A DNA stretch of 38,223 nt from Desulfobacteria bacterium (GCA_030145395.1 JAQYVR010000156.1:1-38223); one strand, 5' to 3'. Positions 27,259 to 36,563 are shown, numbered from the stretch's first letter. Made by a program: numbers and translations. Notes: generated by a model from the sequence alone, not told the origin.

Positions 27259-27293
27259 CCCGCAAAGCACTGCCGTCAGGCAGAACCTGCGGG
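27259..27293. repeat. Two-tier hairpin upstream of livG
   Basis: An outer stem CCCGCA/TGCGGG encloses CTGCC/GGCAG with asymmetric internal loops. The inner core matches the queA-tgt element at 24023-24039 in reverse complement (15 of 16 bases over TTCTGCCTNACGGCAG). The plus strand here is an open frame joined to livG, but the repeat suggests it is not coding. Confidence 0.5.
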
Positions 27294-27353
27294 GAATGCG
27301 CTCGCTGTTGCGGTTCATCACCGTTGAAAGACAGGCTAAGGTCACAACCGGCA

Positions 27354-28172
27354 ATGCAATCCAACGAAACCAAAGAGGGTGAAGTCCTGTTAGAACTTGA
27401 GGACATCAATATGTGTTTTGGCCGGGTAGGTGCGTTAGCTGGCATCAGTCTCCGGGTCAGAAAAGGGGAGATCCATTCCGTCATCGGCCCCAACGGAGCC
27501 GGCAAGACGGTCATGATGAATTGCATAAACGGGCTCTACCATCCGCAGAAGGGAAACATCTACTTCAAAGGGGAAAAAATCAACAAGCTCAAGCCTCATC
27601 AGCGTGCCAAACTGGGAATCGCCAGGACCTTTCAAAAAGTGGAGGTGTTTGGCGGCATGACTGTACTGGGCAATATCCGCCTTGGTCGTCATATCCATCT
27701 CAAATCAGGCATTGCCAGCGGGTCGTTGTATGTAGGCAAAACCGCGCGTGAGGAGGTAGAACATAGGGCCTTTATTGAGGAAGAGATTATTGATCTCTTG
27801 GAGATTGAACATATCAGGAACAAACCGGTCGGCATGCTTCCGTACGGGCTTCAGAAGCGGGTCGAACTGGGTCGGGCCCTGGCCCTGGAACCGGAGCTTC
27901 TGATCCTTGATGAGCCATTGGCCGGCCTGAACCTGGAAGAAGTGGAGGACCTGGCTCGCTTTATTCTGGACATCAACGAAGAAGAGCGCTGGAAGGTTAC
28001 CTGTATCCTGGTGGAACACGACATGGGCGTTGTCATGGATCTTTCTGATCAGGTCTTTGTGCTTAACTTTGGGAACAAGATCATGGATGGCACTCCAGAG
28101 GAAGTCCAAAACCACCCCGAGGTGATCAAGGCTTACCTTGGCGAAGAGGATCTCTATGCCACAAGACGATAA
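27354..28172 (+). CDS. livG: Branched-chain amino acid-type ABC transporter ATPase LivG
   Basis: A 272-residue ATP-binding subunit of a HAAT/Liv importer. Walker A is GPNGAGKT (45-52), the signature is LPYGLQKRVELGRALA, Walker B is LLILDEPLAGLN. The LivG-specific C-terminal extension (VMDLSDQVFVLNFG..I.DGTPEEVQ..P.V..AYLG) is clear. I place the start at the ATG at 27354; the frame is open upstream to 27177, adding 59 residues (GRTCGECARCCG), but these overlap repeats and look unrelated to the family. Its end overlaps the next gene by 17 bp. Confidence 0.92.
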   Translation: MQSNETKEGEVLLELEDINMCFGRVGALAGISLRVRKGEIHSVIGPNGAGKTVMMNCINGLYHPQKGNIYFKGEKINKLKPHQRAKLGIARTFQKVEVFGGMTVLGNIRLGRHIHLKSGIASGSLYVGKTAREEVEHRAFIEEEIIDLLEIEHIRNKPVGMLPYGLQKRVELGRALALEPELLILDEPLAGLNLEEVEDLARFILDINEEERWKVTCILVEHDMGVVMDLSDQVFVLNFGNKIMDGTPEEVQNHPEVIKAYLGEEDLYATRR

Positions 28173-30099
28173 GAAAGGTCGCTTGGGCACGGAGATTACG
28201 AAAGACCTGACGATTCCCCAGCTCTTCGGCGAAAGTGCGGCCCGGTATGGCAAGGAACGGGTGGCCATGCGGGAGAAGGAGTTTGGCATCTGGCGACCCA
28301 TCACCTGGCATGACTACCTGGAGAATGTCAAATACCTTGCTTTGGGTCTCATCAGCCTCGGCCTGAAGGATGGCGACAAGGTCGCCATGATCGGTGACAA
28401 CCGTCCCGAAGGGTTATGGTCTGAGATGGCGGCCCTGTGTGCCCGTGGGGTTGCAGTCTGGCTCTTCCAGGAGTCCCTCGTGGAAGAGGTCAAGTATATT
28501 GTTGACCATTCCGACACGAAATTCCTGTTCGGTGAGGGTCAGGAAGAAGTGGACAAGGCCATCTCCATATTCGATGAATGCCCGAAGTTGGAAAAGGTCA
28601 TATGGGATGACCCCAAAGGGATGCGAAACTACGACCAAGATTACCTCATAAGCTTCAAAGAGGTTCAGGCTCTGGGCAGGGAACTGGACAAGAAGAAACC
28701 GGGGCTTTTTGAAGATACGATCAACAAAGGCCATGGCGGCGAAGTGGCTCTGCTCTTCTACACCTCAGGCACCACAGCACAGCCCAAGGGGGCCCTCCTT
28801 TCTCACTATAACCTGCTGAGCATGGGCAAAAACCTCATGTCGATCGATCCATGCTTTGATACCGACGATTTTGTGTCATACCTTCCCTTTGCCTGGATCG
28901 GCGAGCAGATGATGTCGATTTCGTGCGGTCTCCAGATAGGATTTACAATCAATTTCCCGGAGGAGCCCGAAACAGCACAGGAAAATATCCGTGAGATAGG
29001 CCCCCACGTTATGTTTGCACCCCCGCGTCTGTACGAGCAAATGACTCGCACGGTTCAGGTGAAGTATCTGGACGCCTCTTGGATAAAGAGGAAGATCTTT
29101 GAACTAGGGACAAAGATCGGGTATCACGTTGCCGATCTCAAGTTTCAGAAAAAGTCAGTCCCTTGGTACTGGCAATGCCTTCGGTGGTTTGCATACTGCA
29201 CTCTGCAAAAGAAACTCAAAGACCACCTTGGACTGAGCCGTGTTCGGTATGCTTACTCCGGGGGTGCAGCCATGGGCCCGGATCACTTTCGTTTTTTCCA
29301 CGCCTTGGGAGTAAACCTGAAACAGATTTACGGGCAGACCGAAATAGCCGGCATTTGTGTGACCCATAGAGACGGAGACATCAAGTTTGACACAGTCGGC
29401 CTTCCTATTTCGGAAACTGAGGTGAAGATTACGGAGGAAGGGGAAATTATCTCCAAAAGTCCGTCTGTCTTTCTGGGCTACTACAAGAATCCTGAGGCCA
29501 CAAAGGAGACCCTGCGGGATGGTTGGCTCTATTCCGGCGACAGGGGGTTTATTGACGAAGACGATCACCTGGTGGTCTTTGACCGTTCCAAGGATGTCAT
29601 GACACTGCGGGATGGCCGGCCCTTTTCACCCCAGTATCTGGAAACTCGCTTGAAATTCAGCCCGTATTTGAGAGATGCGTGGGTCGTCGGCGACAAACGA
29701 GATTTCGTGGTAGCGGTTACTTGCATTGACTATCCGGTGGTTGGAAAGTGGGCGGATGAAAAGAAGCTCAACTATACAAGCTATCCGGAACTTTCACAGA
29801 AGCCTGAGGTGTATGATCTGGTCGAAAAACAGATCCGACAGGCCAACAAAGATCTGCCTGAGGTGGCCAGAGTCAGAAGGTTCGTCAATCTATACAAAGA
29901 ATTTGATCCGGATGATGATGAGCTTACAAGAACACGAAAATTGCGTCGTGCCTTTGTGGAAGAAAGGTATGACGATATCGTTGAAGCCCTATATTCCGAC
30001 GCGGAAGTTGTGCATGTTGATACCACCATTACCTATGAGGATGGGAGAAAGTCCCATATCAAGACCGATCTTCATATTCAGAGAGTTGCCGGCGACTGA
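28156..30099 (+). CDS. Long-chain fatty-acid--CoA ligase-like AMP-binding enzyme
   Basis: A 647-residue adenylate-forming ligase. The P-loop is YTSGTTAQPKG (202-212); later motifs include YGQTEIAG, the WLYSGDRGFID region and a C-terminal domain with TRTRKLRR. The plan matches bacterial long-chain or aryl acyl-CoA synthetases that lie within Liv-type clusters. The ATG at 28156 is preceded by GAAGAGGA and lies inside the end of livG, so translation of the two is coupled. This suggests that the imported compound is a carboxylic acid activated on entry; that is inference from context. Confidence 0.88.
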   Translation: MPQDDKKGRLGTEITKDLTIPQLFGESAARYGKERVAMREKEFGIWRPITWHDYLENVKYLALGLISLGLKDGDKVAMIGDNRPEGLWSEMAALCARGVAVWLFQESLVEEVKYIVDHSDTKFLFGEGQEEVDKAISIFDECPKLEKVIWDDPKGMRNYDQDYLISFKEVQALGRELDKKKPGLFEDTINKGHGGEVALLFYTSGTTAQPKGALLSHYNLLSMGKNLMSIDPCFDTDDFVSYLPFAWIGEQMMSISCGLQIGFTINFPEEPETAQENIREIGPHVMFAPPRLYEQMTRTVQVKYLDASWIKRKIFELGTKIGYHVADLKFQKKSVPWYWQCLRWFAYCTLQKKLKDHLGLSRVRYAYSGGAAMGPDHFRFFHALGVNLKQIYGQTEIAGICVTHRDGDIKFDTVGLPISETEVKITEEGEIISKSPSVFLGYYKNPEATKETLRDGWLYSGDRGFIDEDDHLVVFDRSKDVMTLRDGRPFSPQYLETRLKFSPYLRDAWVVGDKRDFVVAVTCIDYPVVGKWADEKKLNYTSYPELSQKPEVYDLVEKQIRQANKDLPEVARVRRFVNLYKEFDPDDDELTRTRKLRRAFVEERYDDIVEALYSDAEVVHVDTTITYEDGRKSHIKTDLHIQRVAGD

Positions 30100-30117
30100 T
30101 CTCAAGGAGTAAGGCCT

Positions 30118-31002
30118 ATGGACGTCTTTTTGATGACCCTGACGACAGGTATCATGGTTGGCGGTATCTATGCCTTAATTGCGCTCGGATGGGTCTTGAT
30201 CTATAAGTGCTCTGGCGTGCTGAATCTGGCAATGGGAGAGCTGACCCTGATCGGTGCGTACGTTTCTCTGAGCTTCTATTCCATGGGCATCCCTTTCGTC
30301 CTGTCGCTCCTTTTCTCTTTGATCATCGGCTTTGTTCTCGGGATCCTGACTGAAAGGATCTTTCTGGACAGACTCATAGGGAAACCGATCTTGTCGGTCA
30401 TCATGGTGACCGTGGGACTCTCTTTCTTCTTCAAAGGGATCGTTGAACTGATATGGGGAACCGATACACGGGTCTTCACGCCGGCTGTTTTTCCATTGGA
30501 ACCGATCCGAATTGGGCCCCTGGTCATCGGTCAAGTATACCTGTGGAGCTTTGTTGCGGCCATTGTTCTTCTTGTTATCTTCGTAGGATTTTTTCAATAC
30601 ACCCGTTGGGGCCTTGCGATGCAGGCCACGGCCGATGATGAAATGGCTGCGCTGTCTCTAGGGGTGAGCGCCCGTTTTGTTTATGCCACGGCCTGGGCTA
30701 TCGCCTTCATGGCTGCCGGCGTTGGAGGCACCCTTCTAGGGAACATCAATGGCCTGAATATCTCCGTGGGCTACCTCGGACTACTGGTCCTGCCCGCTGT
30801 GGTACTCGGAGGCCTTAATTCAGTGCCCGGGGCCATCGTAGGCGGCATCATTATCGGTGTGTTGCAGAACCTGGCCGGGGCTTATCTGGATAAGTACTTT
30901 CCAGGCGGCGTAAAGGAGGTTGCCCCGTTTGTCTTCATGGTTATCTTCCTGCTCTTTAAGCCTCACGGACTCTGGGGCTGGGAAAGGATTGAAAGAGTAT
31001 AG
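30118..31002 (+). CDS. livH: Branched-chain amino acid-type ABC transporter permease LivH
   Basis: A 294-residue inner-membrane permease with about eight hydrophobic segments. Signatures include GGIYALIALGWVLIYK.SGVLNLA.GE near the N-terminus and the coupling loop with TRWGLAMQATADD. The final GGLNSVPGAIVGG and LLFKPHGLWG are typical of LivH. A good AAGGAG site precedes it, 18 bp after the ligase. It pairs with LivM. Confidence 0.93.
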   Translation: MDVFLMTLTTGIMVGGIYALIALGWVLIYKCSGVLNLAMGELTLIGAYVSLSFYSMGIPFVLSLLFSLIIGFVLGILTERIFLDRLIGKPILSVIMVTVGLSFFFKGIVELIWGTDTRVFTPAVFPLEPIRIGPLVIGQVYLWSFVAAIVLLVIFVGFFQYTRWGLAMQATADDEMAALSLGVSARFVYATAWAIAFMAAGVGGTLLGNINGLNISVGYLGLLVLPAVVLGGLNSVPGAIVGGIIIGVLQNLAGAYLDKYFPGGVKEVAPFVFMVIFLLFKPHGLWGWERIERV

Positions 31003-31004
31003 AA

Positions 31005-31076
31005 GCGCAAAGAGCAAAGCGCATAGTGCATAGAGTGTGTTCTTTTCCGCTTTGCGCTATGCGTCATGTGCCATGC
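31005..31076. repeat. 7-bp iterated units in inverted halves, livH-livM spacer
   Basis: Five consecutive plus-strand 7-bp units (31005-31039, type GCGCAAA/GCGCATA) are followed after nine bases by four units (31049-31076) of the same type on the other strand (GCTTTGC, GCTATGC and variants). The halves can fold on each other into a long imperfect hairpin. It fills almost the whole 93-bp spacer inside the liv cluster. Confidence 0.65.
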
Positions 31077-31095
31077 GCCACATCGGAGCGTTCTT

Positions 31096-32196
31096 ATGTC
31101 GACAACATTTTTACCCTGTAGCGTCTATCACGAAGACTACACTCAGGATCATGCCTGGTGGCAGACAAAGTTCATCAGGGGAAAGATGATTCTGCTCCTT
31201 TTGCTCCTATTCGTGGTTATCCCGAAGTTTGCGGACTCTTATGTGCTCAGCGTCTGCAATCAGATCGGGTACACGATCCTGGGAGCGTTGGGAGTACAGC
31301 TTCTGATCGGTTATTGCGGCCAGCTTACTCTCGGACATGCGGCGTTTCTTGCGGTAGGCGCTTACACGAGCACATTGCTCGTCTTGGAGTTTCCGTGGCC
31401 CAAGTTCTTGATGGACTGGGGTCTTGCATACCCGATCAGTATCATCGCCGCCGCTGTGGTCTCCGGGCTCTGGAGTGTCCTCTTTGGGCTTCCTTCCGCC
31501 AGGGTCAAAGGATTCTACCTGATCTTGACAACTATGGCAGCGCAGTTCGTTACTGTCGATTTTGTCATTGCCCAGTATGTGAGCAGGATCGGAGGCCGCG
31601 GCCAGGCTTTTTCCTTGCCCCCCGGAACCATCAAGATCGGGCCGTGGGTGATTGACACCAACCTGAAGGTCTATTTCATGATGGTTGTCTTGGTGATCCT
31701 GTGTGTAATCGGACTAGCCAATTTGCTCCGCTCCCGCGCGGGAAGGGCCTGGGTGGCTATCAGGGATAATGACATTTCAGCTGAAGTTATGGGGATCAAT
31801 ATCATTAAACATAAGCTCCTCGCCTTCTTTGTAGCCGGGTTCATAGGTGGGATCGCCGGGGCCTTCTGGATCAGCAATATAGCGGCCATCAGCTACGAAC
31901 ACTTCCCCTGGTTCTGGTCCCTTTGGCTGGTTGGCGTGATTCTCATTGGCGGGGTGGGATCCATACACGGGACTATCTTTGGCGCAATATTCATGGTAGT
32001 GGTTATGGAGGGTTTACAACTCGCCGTGATGCCCCTTGCCGATACCTATCCCAAGCTGTTGATGGATTTTCTCTTTATCAAGGAGGCCGCCTTTGGCTTG
32101 GCCATCTGTGCCTTTTTGATATTTGAACCGAATGGCTTGGCTTATCGCTGGTGGCAGATCAAGAACTATTTCAACCTCTGGCCGTTTTCGTACTAG
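31096..32196 (+). CDS. livM: Branched-chain amino acid-type ABC transporter permease LivM
   Basis: A 366-residue membrane permease, second half of the LivHM pair. It has a hydrophilic N-terminal stretch before the first membrane segment and the LivM signatures LLIGYCGQLTLGHAAFLAVGAY, the LPSARVKGFYLILTT loop and RAGRAWVAIRDND for coupling to the ATPases. GGVGSIHGTIFGA near the end is also typical. The start is the ATG at 31096 with GGAG eight bases upstream; an in-frame GTG at 31066 lies in the repeat. Confidence 0.93.
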   Translation: MSTTFLPCSVYHEDYTQDHAWWQTKFIRGKMILLLLLLFVVIPKFADSYVLSVCNQIGYTILGALGVQLLIGYCGQLTLGHAAFLAVGAYTSTLLVLEFPWPKFLMDWGLAYPISIIAAAVVSGLWSVLFGLPSARVKGFYLILTTMAAQFVTVDFVIAQYVSRIGGRGQAFSLPPGTIKIGPWVIDTNLKVYFMMVVLVILCVIGLANLLRSRAGRAWVAIRDNDISAEVMGINIIKHKLLAFFVAGFIGGIAGAFWISNIAAISYEHFPWFWSLWLVGVILIGGVGSIHGTIFGAIFMVVVMEGLQLAVMPLADTYPKLLMDFLFIKEAAFGLAICAFLIFEPNGLAYRWWQIKNYFNLWPFSY

Positions 32197-32369
32197 TAGC
32201 GTCATACCTGTGTTTTGTGATGCGTGAGGTTTGTGTCTTGTCCGGTTCTTAATAAAGGAACAACCAAAAGCTATCCTTAATAATATCTTGAGAAAGGGGG
32301 GATCATTAATCGGTTTAGTTGACAGTTAGTGCTTGGAAAGCCTTTCCACTAATAATCAGGGAGGAAATT

Positions 32370-33617
32370 ATGAACACGAGAAATCTGTGGTTCAAGCTCT
32401 TTGTACCGTTGTTTGCCATGGGCATCCTTATCGGCCTTTCGACCACCGCAGGGGCTGCAACGATCAATGTCGGTTCTCTGAACGATATGACAGGTGCCAC
32501 CTCTGACGTTGGCAAGGACTATGCCCTCGGGATTGCTGAGGCCATGCACTACGTGAATGATATGGGAGGCGTCAACGGCAAGAAGATCAAGCTTTATCAA
32601 TTTGATTATGGCTACCGTGTGCCTGAGGCCCTCACTAAGTATAACCTGTTCAAGCGACTTAAGTGCGTGGCAGTCCTTGGATGGGGAACTGGGGACACCG
32701 AGGCCCTGTCGCCCACTATAACCAAGGACAAGATACCTTATGTGTCGGCGTCCTACTCAGGCCACCTGACGGATCCCAAGAAGACACCTTATAACCTGTT
32801 TTTTGCTACGGATTATTCCACCAACGCTAGGGCCGCAATCACGGCCTGGTTCGACAAGAAGTGGCCGAATCACAAGGATTACGGAAAAAGAAAGCCACGC
32901 TTTGCCTGCTCCTACATGTTTGCCTCCCCGTACTGCAGCGCCCCTATCAAAGCCATAAAAGACCAGGCAACCATCCTCGGCTTTGACGTAGGGTCTGATC
33001 AAGACGTCTCGCTTTTTGCCATAGACACCAAGAGCCAGGTCCTGGCCATGAAAGAATTCAAGCCTGATCTGGTCTGGCACGGTAATACCACCATGTCCGT
33101 GGCAGCTACCGTGAGAGATGCTTACTCCTTGGGCCTGGGCGCAGACCATATTGTGAACAACTGGGGTTATGACGAGAACCTGCCGCGTTTGGCCGGCAAG
33201 GCAGCCGAAGGCGTCATGGGGGCCGCGGTATGTGCCTTTTTTGGCCAAGACGTCCCCGGTATGGACAAAGTCGTGGAGTACGCCAAGAAATACAACCCTC
33301 GCATCCCTGTGGAAAAACGGCTCATTCGGACCGTACAGGGCTGGGGAGATGTGCTGATACTCTGGGAAGCCTTAAAGAGGGCAGACAAGGCTGGAGACCT
33401 CGGTGGTGAGAGCATCCTGAAGAACGGCTTTGAGACGTTCAGGAACTTCGACATCGGACTGGGGGCACCACCGGTGAGCTACACGTCCACTGACCACCGA
33501 GTCGCAGGCCAGGTTCCTATCTACGAGTGGAAAAATGGGGCATTTCGTCTGGTTGAACGAGTCGACTTAAAGGGCCGCTGGCCGGACAAGTGGGCCAAAG
33601 AGTGGATAGGCTGGTAA
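32370..33617 (+). CDS. livK: Liv-type periplasmic substrate-binding protein
   Basis: A 415-residue exported type I periplasmic binding protein. Signal peptide 1-27 (ending AGAA), then the NVGSLNDMTGATSDVGKDYALG opening typical of amino-acid and aromatic-acid binders of this class, followed by two lobes (VLGWGTGDTEALSP at the hinge region). Its ligand is not evident; relatives near acyl-CoA ligases bind aromatic or aliphatic acids. The start is the ATG at 32370 after GGGAGGA. A 173-bp spacer precedes it, with no clear terminator or promoter. Confidence 0.9.
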   Translation: MNTRNLWFKLFVPLFAMGILIGLSTTAGAATINVGSLNDMTGATSDVGKDYALGIAEAMHYVNDMGGVNGKKIKLYQFDYGYRVPEALTKYNLFKRLKCVAVLGWGTGDTEALSPTITKDKIPYVSASYSGHLTDPKKTPYNLFFATDYSTNARAAITAWFDKKWPNHKDYGKRKPRFACSYMFASPYCSAPIKAIKDQATILGFDVGSDQDVSLFAIDTKSQVLAMKEFKPDLVWHGNTTMSVAATVRDAYSLGLGADHIVNNWGYDENLPRLAGKAAEGVMGAAVCAFFGQDVPGMDKVVEYAKKYNPRIPVEKRLIRTVQGWGDVLILWEALKRADKAGDLGGESILKNGFETFRNFDIGLGAPPVSYTSTDHRVAGQVPIYEWKNGAFRLVERVDLKGRWPDKWAKEWIGW

Positions 33618-33644
33618 TCCATAGACTCCAAGGAGGTCAGAAGC

Positions 33645-34457
33645 TTGTCAGGGCAAGATCTGATCCTAAAGATCAATAATATTGAGGTCAAGTATCACGA
33701 GGTCATCCTGGTGCTCAAGGGGGTTTCCATTGAAGTGCCCAAAGGAGGTATTGTGGCCCTCCTTGGGGCCAATGGAGCTGGAAAGAGTACCACCCTCAAA
33801 GCGATCTCCGGTCTGTTGAAGCATGAAGACGGCCAGATCACTGACGGGTCGATTGAGTTTAAGGACGAGAGCATTCACAGACTGGGTGCAGAAAAAATCG
33901 CCAAGATGGGCATCGTCCAGGTGATTGAAGGGCGAAGAGTCTTTGAACATCTTACCGTAGAGCAGAATCTCAAGGTGGGCGCCCATATGAGAAGGAGAGG
34001 CAAGTCCGTCAAAGAGGGGCTTGAGGTGGTGTATCACTACTTCCCGCGACTGAGAGAAAAACGCAATGAGGTCGCTGGGTTCGTCAGCGGCGGGGAGCAG
34101 CAGATGACAGTTGTCGGCCGCGCCTTGATGACCAACCCCAAACTGATTCTCCTGGATGAACCGTCAATGGGCCTCGCCCCCCTACTCATCCATGAGATTT
34201 TCAATATTATAACCCGACTCAATCGAGAGGAGAATATTTCGATCCTTTTGGTAGAACAAAATGCCAAGCTTGCCCTCAGTGTTGCTCCGCATGCTTATGT
34301 TATGGAGAATGGCCGCATCGTCATGGACGATACAGCAGAGAGGCTGCGAGAGAACCCTGACATCAAAGACTTCTACCTCGGCTTGACCGACGTTGGAGGT
34401 CGCAAGAGTTTTCGGGATGTTAAGCACTACAAACGAAGAAAAAGATGGCTCACCTAA
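33645..34457 (+). CDS. livF: Branched-chain amino acid-type ABC transporter ATPase LivF
   Basis: A 270-residue second ATPase of the Liv importer. Walker A is GANGAGKST (41-49), the signature VSGGEQQMTVVGRAL, and Walker B LILLDEPSMGLAP, all diagnostic for LivF. It starts at TTG, supported by AGGAGG eight bases upstream; no ATG is available before Walker A in a better place. The C-terminal 20 residues are basic and longer than usual for LivF. Confidence 0.92.
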   Translation: MSGQDLILKINNIEVKYHEVILVLKGVSIEVPKGGIVALLGANGAGKSTTLKAISGLLKHEDGQITDGSIEFKDESIHRLGAEKIAKMGIVQVIEGRRVFEHLTVEQNLKVGAHMRRRGKSVKEGLEVVYHYFPRLREKRNEVAGFVSGGEQQMTVVGRALMTNPKLILLDEPSMGLAPLLIHEIFNIITRLNREENISILLVEQNAKLALSVAPHAYVMENGRIVMDDTAERLRENPDIKDFYLGLTDVGGRKSFRDVKHYKRRKRWLT

Positions 34458-34485
34458 CCCTTGAATTAAACTAGGGAGGTTACAA

Positions 34486-35085
34486 ATGCGCAAGAGATCA
34501 TTAATACTAATAGGTCTTACTGTTGTGGTTCTCGGCACCCTTTTGGTGGCCTGTGCCACGGCGCCGGCGCCAACCGAGAAGAGTTTCCAGGCCCCGGTCG
34601 TCACCCTGAATTCAGTGGAAATGCCCTATTACACGGGATGGTGGTACTTTGACGTAAAAGTCAAACCTACGAAGGGAGACGCTGGGAAGTACGGAGCACC
34701 TTTGGCGCTGGCTTTCGTCTTTGATATTCAAAATCCGAATCAATATCCCGTGATGATGGACGGGCTCAAGTTCACCATCGCCTTTGACGGCATCGATGTA
34801 AACACGGTCAACTCTCCGGATGTTCAGTGGATTCCCGCTGGCAAGACCAATCAGGTTCGGGTCATGGCCATAACCGATGCGAGGGCCGCCTTGTTGAGCC
34901 TGCTGGTGACCGGCGGATTCAAGCTCAAGGAAAGAGGGACGAACGTGTGGGCCCAGCTAGAAACCTGGTGGCTCGCCGCAAAGGATTACTCTCTTTCAAT
35001 CGAAGTGAAAGAGGGTTCCGCTATCTTCAAAGCAGGCGGCGTAATGAACGTTGTCGGCTTCAGCGGAACATTCGCTCCGGAATAA
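34486..35085 (+). CDS. LEA14-like lipoprotein in the liv cluster
   Basis: A 199-residue lipoprotein with lipobox LVAC (Cys23). The segment FVFDIQNPNQYPVMMDGLKFTIAFDG is characteristic of LEA type 2 (LEA14/WHy) domains: a beta-sandwich with the NPN.YP motif. Bacterial members are periplasmic and of unknown role. It has an AGGGAGG site and follows livF by 28 bp, so it is probably co-transcribed. A LEA lipoprotein within a Liv transporter/ligase cluster is not part of the usual set. Confidence 0.78.
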   Translation: MRKRSLILIGLTVVVLGTLLVACATAPAPTEKSFQAPVVTLNSVEMPYYTGWWYFDVKVKPTKGDAGKYGAPLALAFVFDIQNPNQYPVMMDGLKFTIAFDGIDVNTVNSPDVQWIPAGKTNQVRVMAITDARAALLSLLVTGGFKLKERGTNVWAQLETWWLAAKDYSLSIEVKEGSAIFKAGGVMNVVGFSGTFAPE

Positions 35086-35158
35086 TCTTTTCTTGCTTTG
35101 CAGGGTTCGCGAGGCTCGAGTTATGTGCAGGTTAACCCGGGGCTCGCAATGTGTCGCG

Positions 35159-35190
35159 GCCTCCCCGCCATTCAGGCGGGGAGGCTTCAC
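35159..35190. repeat. GC-rich hairpin element, copy B
   Basis: GCCTCCCCGCC pairs perfectly with GGCGGGGAGGC across a 5-base loop (11-bp stem), followed by TTCAC. In reverse complement it reads GTGAAGCCTCCCCGCC and so matches copy A at 23930. It lies between the lipoprotein and the CoA ligase gene. Confidence 0.65.
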
Positions 35191-35232
35191 AATTATAGGC
35201 ACTCGGATTGTGTTACAGGGAAACGAACAATC

Positions 35233-36519
35233 ATGACAGCAGGGATGGATCGCACCTCCGGTCATTACGATGAGAAGCTTGAAACACTCTCTGTAGAAGA
35301 GAGGGCGGCCTATCAGAATGCCGAGCTTCAAAGAATCGTTGAACATGCGTGTGCACACGCCCCTGCGGTAAAGAAGAAGTTTGAGGACAGCCTTACCAAG
35401 CCCGGTGACATCAAAACGGTCAAGGATTTGGAGAGGCTTCCTATTACACACAAGCACGAATTGGCTGAACTCCAACAGAGTGACCCACCCTTTGGCGGCT
35501 TTCTCGGTTTACCCATGGATCAGTTGAAGCGGATATGCATGTCCCCCGGTCCCATCTATGAACCCGAAGAGATTCACAGCCAAAACGATCGTTGGACTCA
35601 GGCTTTTTTTGCAGCCGGTTTTCGCAAAGGAGATATCGGCCAGATTACCTTCAGTTACCACCTGGTTCCCCCAGCCTTCTGGTTTGAGGACGCGCTTCAC
35701 AGGTTGGGATGTATCGCCACTCCGGGTGGTGTTGGGAATACCGAACTCCAGGTTCGGTTGATGCATGACCTTAAGGTCACAGCATATGTAGGCACCCCAA
35801 GTTTTCTGGTTGCCATGTCGAAAAAGGCCCAAGAGGCAGAGTACGACCTACAGCGAGATCTCAATCTGGAAGTCGGGTTCGTGGCCGGCGAGATGCTCCC
35901 CGAGTCCCTCCGTAATGAACTGGAGGCCTCCTTTGAGATGATTGTTCGCCAGGGATACGGTACCGCTGACGTAGGATGCTTGGCCTATGAATGCTACGAA
36001 AAAGACGGAATGCACTTTCCTTATAATTGTATTGTGGAAATCGTGGACCCTGATACGGGCCGTCAACTTGGACCTGGTGAGACGGGAGAAGTCGTAGCAA
36101 CGGTCTTTGACAAAGTCTATCCCATGATTAGGTTTGGCACCGGAGATCTCTCCTATTACACAGATGAACCCTGTTCATGCGGCAGGACAGCCCATAGGCT
36201 GGTAAGAATCCTAGGACGTCTGGACCAGGTAACCAAGGTTAAGGGGATGTTTATTCATCCTTCGAATGTAGATGAAGTGGCAACCAAGTTTCCTGAAATC
36301 GATCGGTATCAGGTGGTGGTGACCCGCGAGGCCCATGTAGACCAGATGGCCTTTGCTGTGGAACTTAGGGAGGGCTGCGAGGCGACAGAAGAGCTTGCCA
36401 AACGGATTGAAGCGGCTATCCCAAGCAGCATGCGGGTGCGCGGAAAGGTCAGTTTCCTTGACAGGGGCACGTTACCTGAAGAATATAGGAAGATCGATGA
36501 CAGAAGGAAATGGGATTAA
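35233..36519 (+). CDS. Phenylacetate-CoA ligase-like AMP-binding enzyme
   Basis: A 428-residue compact adenylate-forming ligase of the PaaK/CapK type. It has YGTADVGCLAYE in the adenylate-binding region, YPMIRFGTGDLSYY and GRLDQVTKVKGMFIHPSNVDEV near the C-terminal domain hinge, and a CSCGRT motif. The start is the ATG at 35233; the frame is open upstream to 35098, but that stretch contains the hairpin element. It is the last gene of the liv cluster on the same strand and is the second CoA ligase in it. Substrate is likely an aromatic or other organic acid, not proven phenylacetate. Confidence 0.88.
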   Translation: MTAGMDRTSGHYDEKLETLSVEERAAYQNAELQRIVEHACAHAPAVKKKFEDSLTKPGDIKTVKDLERLPITHKHELAELQQSDPPFGGFLGLPMDQLKRICMSPGPIYEPEEIHSQNDRWTQAFFAAGFRKGDIGQITFSYHLVPPAFWFEDALHRLGCIATPGGVGNTELQVRLMHDLKVTAYVGTPSFLVAMSKKAQEAEYDLQRDLNLEVGFVAGEMLPESLRNELEASFEMIVRQGYGTADVGCLAYECYEKDGMHFPYNCIVEIVDPDTGRQLGPGETGEVVATVFDKVYPMIRFGTGDLSYYTDEPCSCGRTAHRLVRILGRLDQVTKVKGMFIHPSNVDEVATKFPEIDRYQVVVTREAHVDQMAFAVELREGCEATEELAKRIEAAIPSSMRVRGKVSFLDRGTLPEEYRKIDDRRKWD

Positions 36520-36563
36520 TCTAGATAATACAGAGAGTCTATTCTTTTTACATGAGGATTTCG

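Noticed and set aside
27177-27353. 59-residue N-terminal extension of LivG with a CxxCxxCC motif
   Set aside because: The stretch contains two inverted repeats, one shared with a noncoding spacer, and LivG proteins normally start near 27354.
27143-27526. Minus-strand open frame that might be an insertion-sequence fragment
   Set aside because: It overlaps the livG coding region and Walker A on the other strand, and I could not match it to a transposase; only the repeat within it is reported.
32319-32369. TTGACA as promoter, or TTG at 32319 as start, for livK
   Set aside because: No -10 element at 16-18 bases; the ATG at 32370 has a strong ribosome-binding site and a proper signal peptide.
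35098-35232. 45-residue N-terminal extension of the PaaK-like ligase
   Set aside because: It is interrupted by the dispersed GC-rich hairpin and has no ribosome-binding site at its TTG.
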